NCBI GenBank assembly: GCA_902725215.1
Contig: CACUVI010000006.1
Coordinates: forward strand, 1 to 35,015
DNA length: 35,015 nucleotides
Direction: 5' to 3'
From: Rhodospirillaceae bacterium LM-1
GTDB taxonomy: Bacteria; Pseudomonadota; Alphaproteobacteria; Rhodospirillales; WMHbin7
In this document: positions 24,528 to 31,274 of the stretch, piece by piece
Layout of the letters: the number at the start of each line of letters is the position of its first letter
Numbering within the stretch: position 1 is the first letter of the stretch
Translations under genes and position numbers: made by a program
Notes under the pieces: generated by a model
The model's input: only the letters and a program-made list of their open reading frames with translations
The model's database searches: none
Told to the model about the DNA's origin: nothing

Positions 24528-24556
24528 AGTATAAATGCTATATCGGAAATAGTTAA
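24528..24556 (-). promoter_or_regulatory. Sigma-70-type promoter upstream of the caspase-like gene
   Basis: On the - strand TTAACT (24556-24551) and TATACT (24533-24528) are separated by exactly 17 bases. They lie in the gap before the caspase-like gene and overlap nothing coding. This would start a caspase-cyclase transcript independent of the upstream glycosyltransferase gene. Confidence 0.5.
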
Positions 24557-24570
24557 GAAAAGATGCGTGT

Positions 24571-26124
24571 CTATTTTCTTGACTGCCACAGAGACAGGTA
24601 GATGTTTTCCAGTTCTCTCACATGCGTAACGGGGTCGTGAAATTGTTTGAACAAGTGGCGCAGGCCAGACCTGAAGGCAGACAGGCTTGGCCTGTCTGCT
24701 GCCAGGCGGGCGGCAATGCTTGCAAATTCCCCCAGGCTTTCCGCACACAAATCGCTTAGCCCAAGTCGCAAGAGGTTGCTTTTTCCCATCCTTGAATAGA
24801 TGCCACCGCCGCTTAGCGAGACGACCGGCACCCCCATCCAAAGAGCGTCTTCCGTCGTGCGACCGCCATTGAATGGATAGCTGTCCAGGTGGATGTCGAT
24901 TTGATTGAACATTGTCTGTGGATTTTGCACCCAGTCCATCAGTTCGATACGCCCGGGATCAATGTCGCGCTCTTGGAGAGCTGCCCGAAGGCTCTGGCCT
25001 AATGACGACAGTGTCATACCCCGGCCCTTGAGAAGTAGGCGTGAATCAGGAACCAGCCGGAGGGTAGCTGCCCAGGCGTCAAGGCAGGTTTTGCCGATTT
25101 TTCTCGGGGCGTTAAAGCTGCCAAAGGTTATGAAGCCGTTGGCTTCAGAAGGAGGAGGCGCCAAGGGGGGGGCGTGCTCGTAGACGGTAACATGGCTGGT
25201 TTTGAGATGGACAATTCTTTCCGTGGCATGGGCTGACCATAAGCCGCCGTCCAGATTTTCATTAGCCAGCAGGGCGTCAAAGCGCGTCATGCCTGTTGTT
25301 GGCGATTGGTAAAGATAGGAAACCTGAACTGGCGCTGACCGGTAGGCAAACACGCAAATCCTGTTTTCAGCCCAATGGCCCATCGTATGGACGAGGATAT
25401 CGATGCCGTCCGCTCGAATCCGCCGTGCCACTTCAGGATCACTCAGGGCGTGTATCTCCGTCCACCTGTCGGCGGCATTTTTGATGGAATTTGTCTTGTT
25501 ATCTTGGGCCGGGACGTGAGCGTAGACGTGAACTTCAAAACGCTCCCGGTCATGGTGCTCCAGGACCGGCAGAAGGTTCTGAATCATGATGTGGTTATAA
25601 AGAGCCGGCGACAGATAGCCGATTCGGATCTTGCGCCCAGCCTCCTCCACTGAGCGCCTCTCCATGTTGGGCAAGGGAACAATCCTGCCTTCCAGACTTT
25701 GGCCGAAGTGCCTGTGCGCCGCAAACACCTGGGATGGTTCAAGGCCTTCCATGGACGTCAGCAGGGACAAGAGGTTGCTGTGGCATTCTTCGCAATGGGG
25801 GTAGAGATCGATTGCCTGTTCGAGCAAGGCCTTGGCCTCTTCCCAACGGCGAAGATCCCCCAGGACATTGGCCCGGTTGACCAGCAAGACGACATGCGGA
25901 CCATGTCTTTCCATAGCCTGCTGAAGAATTTGGGCCGCGTCGTCCAGGTGGCCAAGCTGGTAATAGGCGTGACCGAGATCGGTCATACTAGGCAGGGCGT
26001 TCTGCGAGAGAGTTGCAGCATGTCTGAAGGTGGCTAAAGCCTGTTGGCCGTTGCCTTGGCATAAATGATAATTGCCAACCTTTCTCAATGCCTTCAGCTG
26101 GTCAAGGGGAGTTGATTGCACCAT
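24571..26124 (-). CDS. TPR protein with OGT-like (GT41) glycosyltransferase domain
   Basis: The 517-residue protein starts with about 130 residues of TPR-like helices (TDLGHAYYQLGHLDDAAQIL, LLVNRANVLGDLRRWEEAKA). A GT41/SPINDLY-type catalytic domain follows: KIRIGYLSPALYNHIM, ILVHTMGHWAENR, APVQVSYLYQSPTTG, FGSFNAPRKIGKTCLDAWA, and DSYPFNGGRTTEDALWMGVPVVSL. Such enzymes transfer a sugar from a UDP-sugar to Ser/Thr of proteins in the cytoplasm. I prefer the ATG at 26124, with AGGGG six bases upstream, over the ATG at 26139. It lies upstream of the caspase-like gene on the same strand (81 bases to its GTG) and is divergent from the export genes. The exported caspase-like protein, rich in Ser/Thr repeats, is its obvious candidate substrate. 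Confidence 0.87.
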   Translation of the reverse strand: MVQSTPLDQLKALRKVGNYHLCQGNGQQALATFRHAATLSQNALPSMTDLGHAYYQLGHLDDAAQILQQAMERHGPHVVLLVNRANVLGDLRRWEEAKALLEQAIDLYPHCEECHSNLLSLLTSMEGLEPSQVFAAHRHFGQSLEGRIVPLPNMERRSVEEAGRKIRIGYLSPALYNHIMIQNLLPVLEHHDRERFEVHVYAHVPAQDNKTNSIKNAADRWTEIHALSDPEVARRIRADGIDILVHTMGHWAENRICVFAYRSAPVQVSYLYQSPTTGMTRFDALLANENLDGGLWSAHATERIVHLKTSHVTVYEHAPPLAPPPSEANGFITFGSFNAPRKIGKTCLDAWAATLRLVPDSRLLLKGRGMTLSSLGQSLRAALQERDIDPGRIELMDWVQNPQTMFNQIDIHLDSYPFNGGRTTEDALWMGVPVVSLSGGGIYSRMGKSNLLRLGLSDLCAESLGEFASIAARLAADRPSLSAFRSGLRHLFKQFHDPVTHVRELENIYLSLWQSRK

Positions 26125-26147
26125 AATAACCCCTGCCATGGGCAGGC

Positions 26148-26176
26148 TTGAGATATCCGTCGAGCAAATCTATCAT
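26148..26176 (+). promoter_or_regulatory. Sigma-70-type promoter for the export gene run
   Basis: TTGAGA (26148-26153) and TATCAT (26171-26176) are spaced by exactly 17 bases, in the divergent gap between the glycosyltransferase and the periplasmic protein gene. The likely start site is about 45 bases before the ATG at 26229. Confidence 0.55.
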
Positions 26177-26228
26177 AAACCAGCTTAAATTCACCATGGG
26201 TCATCAGGCCCACGCAGGAGGCTATGGT

Positions 26229-26975
26229 ATGCGTCTGTTGACCCCATTGTTATTGCTAGGTTTCCTGCAGCTGATAGCCCAGGCGGCGCAAGCAGTTGAA
26301 CTGGTCGTCATGGATTCAACATCCGACGTTTTCAAACCCGGCCAGACACTGAGTAGTGACAAGCCTCTTAAGCTTGGGCCAGGGCAGAATTTGAACCTGA
26401 TCGCCGAAAATGGAACCGTTCTGCATCTTAAAGGGCCCTACGACCAGACGCCGGTTCCAGCTGCCGCAAGCGGTCAAGGCGGCACCCTATCTGCAGTTAA
26501 GGATATGTTTGCTCCTCGCAGCAGCGACAAAAGCAACCTGGGTGTGACGCGCGATGCCAATATGGACGCCCTGATTGCCGCCAAGAAGGCGGGAACCTTG
26601 AAAGCCTACCTGCCCGAGCCGTGGTTGATTTCCGTCGACCAGCCGGGCCAGCGCTGTTTTCTTGAAGGCAAGGAACTGGTGTTTTGGCGCAGTGATGACA
26701 GCAAGACGTTAGATACAAAAATTGCCCGCCAGGATGGGCATTGGTCGGCTGCCGCCCCTTGGGAAAGCGGCTTTAAGAAGCTGGCGGCTCCTCCGGATCT
26801 AACCCTCAAAGACGGGGATATCCTTGTCTTTTCAATGGGAAAAAATCAGGTTGCGTTAACATTTCACCCAATTCCGGCCTCGGTCACACATGAAAGAATC
26901 CTGTCCGCCTGGCTCGAACAGAAAGGTTGTTCAAGCCAGACGGCGGCGCTGGTCAACATGATGCACCTCCAATAG
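26229..26975 (+). CDS. Secreted periplasmic protein of unknown function
   Basis: The product is 248 residues from the ATG at 26229, which follows AGGAGG at 26216-26221 with a seven-base spacer. The N-terminus MRLLTPLLLLGFLQLIAQ ending in AQAVE is a clear Sec signal peptide. The mature part is beta-rich: a first segment (FKPGQTLSSDKPLKLGPGQN, then GTVLHLKGPYD) resembles the charge-poor strands of FecR-like domains, then a PEPWLISVDQPGQRC strand pair and a C-terminal helix with a second Cys (EQKGCSSQTAAL). The two Cys could form a disulfide. It is not a family I can name. As first gene after the divergent promoter and upstream of the TolC-like gene, it is likely a periplasmic accessory of the export system. 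Confidence 0.65.
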   Translation: MRLLTPLLLLGFLQLIAQAAQAVELVVMDSTSDVFKPGQTLSSDKPLKLGPGQNLNLIAENGTVLHLKGPYDQTPVPAAASGQGGTLSAVKDMFAPRSSDKSNLGVTRDANMDALIAAKKAGTLKAYLPEPWLISVDQPGQRCFLEGKELVFWRSDDSKTLDTKIARQDGHWSAAAPWESGFKKLAAPPDLTLKDGDILVFSMGKNQVALTFHPIPASVTHERILSAWLEQKGCSSQTAALVNMMHLQ

Positions 26976-27002
26976 CCCGTAATTTTATAAATTGCAGTCT
27001 GT

Positions 27003-27049
27003 AACAAGCTTTTGTTAACCAGAAAAGGTCATCCTACTAGTTGTAGGAT
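27003..27049. other. Two small hairpins between the periplasmic protein and the TolC-like gene
   Basis: AACAA/TTGTT (27003-27016) and ATCCTAC/GTAGGAT (27031-27049, five-base loop) lie in the 137-base gap. Neither has a T-run, so partial termination, mRNA processing or an operator are equally possible. Confidence 0.35.
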
Positions 27050-27112
27050 TGGGGTGAGGCGAGTCTGAAGGACTTGGTTTCTCCCAGAGTTTGAATTCAG
27101 CCTTGCTGGAAA

Positions 27113-29161
27113 ATGAAGCACAGGAACAATTCAACATTGGGGGCCGGTCTCGGCTGGAAAGGGGTTGGCTATTCAGCCGCCATGCTTGTTGTTTTGGCAT
27201 CTTGCGCTGTTCCCGTTACCCCGCAAAAGCCAGGTGAGCGGGCTCAGACCGCCTACGAAGATCTGCAGGCAGCATTTGCGGGACAAGACATCCCGGTAAA
27301 ATCCGTGACCTTGAGCGAGGCCCTGCAAAGGGCTATTCGCTACAATCTGGAGGGCCGGGTCAAGCTGATGGAAGAGGCCGTTGCCCAGCAGGTGACAGAC
27401 AATACGGCCTATGATTTTTTGCCGAAGCTGACGGCGCAGGCAGGCTATGCGGCCCGATCAAATCCTGTAGCTACTGTCAGCAAAGATCTGAAAACGGGCG
27501 AAATCGGAACAAGCCCATCGACATCTGAAGATACAATTGTCGGAACGTCTTCGCTGAATGCCAGTTGGAACATTCTTGACTTTGGAGTCAGTTATCTCGC
27601 TGCAAAGCAGCAGGGCAACCGCCTCCTAATTGCCACCGAACAAAAGCGAAAGGCACTTCACAATCTTGTGCAGCAGACGCGTGCAGCCTATTGGCGGGCC
27701 GTCAGTGCAGAGCGCTTAAGCGGAGAACTGGACAAGACGTCCGAACGCATTAAAAAAGCGCTGGCAAGTGCAAAACGCATTGAGCAAGAACGTTTGGAGC
27801 CGCCAGTCCAGGCGTTGGAATACCAGCGCACGCTTCTAGATATCTTGCGCCAGATGCAACAGTTGCAGCGTGACATTGTCAGCGCCAAGGCAGACCTTGC
27901 AAGGTTAATGAATATTCCACCTGGAGCAAAGTGGAGCTTAGAGGTTCCCGACGACACAAGAATTCTCACTCCAGACCTGCCGACTGCCATCAAGCCGCTT
28001 GAAACAATGGCCTTGCAACAACGTCCGGAATTATGGGTTGAAGACTATCAGGCCCGCATTAGTGCCGATGAAACGAGAAAGACGTTACTCAGGATGTTAC
28101 CCGGTCTGGAATTTAGCAGCGGTCTGGATGCCAGCAGCAACACCTACCTGCTTCATAAAACCTGGGCCGAAGCCGGGGTCAAGCTAACCTGGAACCTGAT
28201 CAATCTGGTCAGCGGGCCCAAGAGTGTTGATTTAGCCGAGATGCGAGAGAAGCTAGACCGCCAAAAACGTTTGGCGCTTAGCGTGGCCATATTGGCCCAG
28301 GTTCACGTCGCCTACCGCCGGGCGATTCTTGCCATGGGCGAGTATGAGAATGCAGCTGAACTTTACTTTATCGATAACAAACTGCTTGAACAGGCGAAGT
28401 CGGGCAAAGAAGCAGCAACCAGTGGTGAGCTGGATCTTATCCGGCGCGACGCTAACCGTGTTTTTTCCCAGGCCAAGCGCGATGTGGCCTATGCCGAACT
28501 TGAAAACGCCATATCAAGCCTTCGCCTGAGCGTCGGAGTCGACGTGCCGGAAGACCTGCTATCCAACAATGATTTTTCTGGAAAGGCTGCCGATACAGCG
28601 CTTAACGCCTGGCCTGCAGAGACAAAGCCACAGCCTTTACGCGCCTTGGCGGCACCTACCGGGCCAGCAAGAGATGTGTCGCGACCTGCATGGACGATCG
28701 ACTCGTCCCCACCACTTACCCCCGCCCCCCCTCTGCCTCCTGCACCCAGTTTCGTGCCATCCACCCAAATTGATGTGCAAAAAACAAAAGAAATACCTAC
28801 TGATGTCGATAGCGGGCAACCAGCACTTAAAATGAAGGAGAACGGCTTCGAAATGGAGGCGTTCTCCATCTCCGATATGAAGCCCGTTCTACAATCCGGG
28901 GGAAGTTATATCGCCCAGGCTGGAGCCTACAGCTCGATCCAAATGGCTAAAAGTTCTTGGCAGGAGATGATTAGAGACAGACCTGAATTTAAAGCCATGC
29001 CGACCATGATCGAGGCCCACCAGAAGCTCAAGCGCGGGAAGCTCTTCCGCCTGTTCGTCAAGGGCCGTCCAGACCAATTGGCCAACCTGTGCCATCAGTT
29101 GGGGAGGGATCTTGATTTCTGTAAATCGACTATTCGTAAGGTGGCGGCCAATGCCCCCTGA
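27113..29161 (+). CDS. TolC-like outer-membrane efflux lipoprotein with C-terminal SPOR domain
   Basis: The 682-residue protein has a lipoprotein signal (MLVVLASC, Cys at residue 31) and the duplicated helical hairpins of outer-membrane efflux proteins: VTLSEALQRAIRYNLEGRV, NASWNILDFGVSYLAAK, SERIKKALASAKRIEQERLE in the first half and KLTWNLINLVSGP, DLIRRDANRVFSQAKRDVAY in the second. After a Pro-rich linker (~525-570) the C-terminus (~600-675) is a SPOR-like domain (GSYIAQAGAYSSIQMAKSSW ... KLFRLFVKGRP). SPOR domains bind denuded peptidoglycan at division septa. The fusion is unusual and makes the protein longer than typical TolC (~470-500). It should form the outer-membrane channel of the export module; the next two genes encode adaptors, and the first overlaps its 3' end. 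Confidence 0.85.
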   Translation: MKHRNNSTLGAGLGWKGVGYSAAMLVVLASCAVPVTPQKPGERAQTAYEDLQAAFAGQDIPVKSVTLSEALQRAIRYNLEGRVKLMEEAVAQQVTDNTAYDFLPKLTAQAGYAARSNPVATVSKDLKTGEIGTSPSTSEDTIVGTSSLNASWNILDFGVSYLAAKQQGNRLLIATEQKRKALHNLVQQTRAAYWRAVSAERLSGELDKTSERIKKALASAKRIEQERLEPPVQALEYQRTLLDILRQMQQLQRDIVSAKADLARLMNIPPGAKWSLEVPDDTRILTPDLPTAIKPLETMALQQRPELWVEDYQARISADETRKTLLRMLPGLEFSSGLDASSNTYLLHKTWAEAGVKLTWNLINLVSGPKSVDLAEMREKLDRQKRLALSVAILAQVHVAYRRAILAMGEYENAAELYFIDNKLLEQAKSGKEAATSGELDLIRRDANRVFSQAKRDVAYAELENAISSLRLSVGVDVPEDLLSNNDFSGKAADTALNAWPAETKPQPLRALAAPTGPARDVSRPAWTIDSSPPLTPAPPLPPAPSFVPSTQIDVQKTKEIPTDVDSGQPALKMKENGFEMEAFSISDMKPVLQSGGSYIAQAGAYSSIQMAKSSWQEMIRDRPEFKAMPTMIEAHQKLKRGKLFRLFVKGRPDQLANLCHQLGRDLDFCKSTIRKVAANAP

Positions 29162-29909
29162 TGCCTTCTTGCGGCTGGCAGGTGCTGCCGTTGTGTTGCT
29201 GGCAGCTGCGACAGACGTTCATGCGCAGGCGGCCAATGAGCGGCCCCAGCAAGATCAAGTGCGTGTACTGCTGGTGCCGACGACTGAAACCACCCTGGCC
29301 AGCCAGATAGCGGCCAAGATTCAGTCCATGTCGGTGAGCGACGGCGAGCGCTTCAAGCAGGGCCAGGCATTGGTTTCAATGGACTGCTCAATTCAGCAGG
29401 CACAGTTACAGAAATCACAGTCCGAACTCAAAAGCGCTGAAATGTCGCTCGACTCGCAACGCAAGCTGGATGCACTGGGTGCCGGCAGTGGCCTTAATCT
29501 TGGCTTAGCCGAAGCAGCCGTGACAAAATCCAAAGCCGAACTGGCTCTAAATTCGCGCATGACAGACTATTGTCAGATCAGGGCGCCATTCAACGGCCGT
29601 GTCGTTCAGCGTCGGGCCCAGCCCTTCCAGAATGTCACAATGGGGCAACCTGTCCTGGATATCCTGGACGACACCAGCTTGCGCCTTGAGTTGATCGTGC
29701 CGTCGCGCTGGCTGGTCTGGCTTAGAATCGGGCAGAAATTCAATGTACAGATTGACGAAACGGGCAACCGCTATCCGGCACGGATATTAAAGATTGCGGC
29801 CCGGGTCGATGCAGCCAGCCAGTCAATCAAGGTTACGGGTGAAATCTCCGGACATTACCCGGAACTGTTAGCAGGAATGAGCGGTATCGCCTTGTTGAAG
29901 GGGCCGTAA
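29151..29909 (+). CDS. HlyD/RND-type periplasmic adaptor
   Basis: The product is 252 residues from the ATG at 29151, which gives a clean Sec signal peptide (MPPDAFLRLAGAAVVLLAAA ending DVHAQA) and has AAGGTGG upstream. A TTG at 29112 would add 13 residues. The mature protein follows membrane-fusion-protein order: a lipoyl half-motif (IQSMSVSDGERFKQGQALVSMD), a short helical hairpin (LQKSQSELKSAEMSLDSQRK), the second lipoyl half (CQIRAPFNGRVVQRRAQPFQ), and a beta-barrel (LRLELIVPSRWLVWLRIGQK). It is periplasmic and probably bridges an inner-membrane partner to the TolC-like channel. The start lies inside the end of the upstream gene (11-base overlap), and the next gene begins three bases after its stop, so the genes are tightly coupled. 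Confidence 0.85.
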   Translation: MPPDAFLRLAGAAVVLLAAATDVHAQAANERPQQDQVRVLLVPTTETTLASQIAAKIQSMSVSDGERFKQGQALVSMDCSIQQAQLQKSQSELKSAEMSLDSQRKLDALGAGSGLNLGLAEAAVTKSKAELALNSRMTDYCQIRAPFNGRVVQRRAQPFQNVTMGQPVLDILDDTSLRLELIVPSRWLVWLRIGQKFNVQIDETGNRYPARILKIAARVDAASQSIKVTGEISGHYPELLAGMSGIALLKGP

Positions 29910-29912
29910 GGC

Positions 29913-31274
29913 GTGGCGGCGTCCCACAATCATCCGTCCACCCAATTGCTCACCGCCTTAGTTGCGCTGGGTGAAGAGGCAAGAGCGGCCAAAACAACAA
30001 GTGAGTTTGGCTTTGTTGCCGTCAATCGAACCTTCAGTCTGCTGCCCTATGCGACAGCCGTCTTGCTGGGTATGAGCCAACAAGGTAAGCCTGTTGTCAA
30101 AGCTGTTTCTGGCCTACCTGTTCCGGAAAGCACGGTCTCCTTCACCCGCTGGCTGACCAAGGTGGCGGCAGTGGAACTCGGTAAGGAAACAGCAAACCGG
30201 CTCCATTCGGTGGCCAAAGAGACCCTGCCCGTCGAGCTTGCCGCTGCCTGGGACGAGTTCTCGCCCAAGTCGGTCCTTTGGTGTCCTCTCCTAGACAAAC
30301 GCAAAATGCCGATCGGCTACCTGTGGCTGGCTCGCGAACCCGCCTGGTCCGAGGCCGATACGGCTTTGGCAGAACGCATCACAGGTTTGTATGCACACGC
30401 GCTGAAAGCATTGGAAACAGAAAGCAAGGGCAGGATTAGTTTTTTTTCTAACTTCCCCAGGCCGGTTCTGACTAGCAGCCTGGCAGCTTTAGCCATCGGC
30501 ACACTATTCATCCCCGTCCGCCAGTCCGTGCTGGCGCCGGCTGCGATCAGTGCACGCGATGCAGTGATTGCAACGGCCCCGATGGCTGGCGTCATCGGAA
30601 AAGTTCTGGTCGAGCCGAATTCGTCCGTGCGCCCTTCTCAACCATTATTCGAATTTGAAGCGACAACGTTGCGTAACCGACTGGAAATGGCTGAAAATGC
30701 CAGAAAGGTTACCGAGGCTGACTTTTTGAAAACCCAGCAGCTTGCCTTTGTCGACCCGGAAAGCAAGGCTAGGATCACTTTGCTGCGTTCTCAACTCGAG
30801 GCGCAAACGGCAGAAGTCGCCTATGCACAACAGCTAGTGGAGCGCTCGATCGTTAGGGCAAAGCAGGTGGGTATCGTCATCTTTAGTTCCAAAGAGGAGT
30901 GGGAAGGCAAGCCGGTCAACGTCGGCGAACGGGTGATGCGCATTGCAGATCCCAGCCAAGTCTTGATGGAAATTGCCTTGCCGATGGACGACGCGATCGA
31001 CCTGGGTGTGGGTGCTCAGGTGCAGCTGTATCTTAACACCACACCATTCTCTTCGATCAGAGGCACGGTTTCAGAAATCAGCTTTGACGCGACCCCCATG
31101 CCGGAAGGGTTTATGGCGTATAGAGTCAAAGCTCATTTGCAGGAGACGCAAAAGACTCCCAGAATTGGTCTCAAGGGCACCGCCAAGCTCTATGGCCAGA
31201 AAGTTCCCTTATATCAATACATCTTCCGCCGTCCGCTAGCGGCAATCCGCCAGAAGCTTGGCCTTTTGACATGA
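29913..31274 (+). CDS. GAF-like sensor fused to HlyD-type membrane adaptor
   Basis: The 453-residue protein begins at a GTG three bases after the upstream stop. Residues ~1-180 look like a GAF domain (NRTFSLLPYATAVLLGMSQQ, VLWCPLLDKRKMPIGYLWLA, then a closing helix AERITGLYAHALKALE). One membrane helix (~187-206, LTSSLAALAIGTLFIPV) separates it from a periplasmic HlyD part: IATAPMAGVIGKVLVEPNSS, a hairpin, RSIVRAKQVGIVIFSS, NVGERVMRIADPSQVLMEIA, and a barrel ending near the C-terminus. The predicted topology puts the GAF domain in the cytoplasm, so a ligand could be signalled to the exporter. The stop overlaps the start of the M50 gene (ATGA at 31271-31274). GAF identity is my judgement from pattern; the HlyD part is clear. 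Confidence 0.8.
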   Translation: MAASHNHPSTQLLTALVALGEEARAAKTTSEFGFVAVNRTFSLLPYATAVLLGMSQQGKPVVKAVSGLPVPESTVSFTRWLTKVAAVELGKETANRLHSVAKETLPVELAAAWDEFSPKSVLWCPLLDKRKMPIGYLWLAREPAWSEADTALAERITGLYAHALKALETESKGRISFFSNFPRPVLTSSLAALAIGTLFIPVRQSVLAPAAISARDAVIATAPMAGVIGKVLVEPNSSVRPSQPLFEFEATTLRNRLEMAENARKVTEADFLKTQQLAFVDPESKARITLLRSQLEAQTAEVAYAQQLVERSIVRAKQVGIVIFSSKEEWEGKPVNVGERVMRIADPSQVLMEIALPMDDAIDLGVGAQVQLYLNTTPFSSIRGTVSEISFDATPMPEGFMAYRVKAHLQETQKTPRIGLKGTAKLYGQKVPLYQYIFRRPLAAIRQKLGLLT

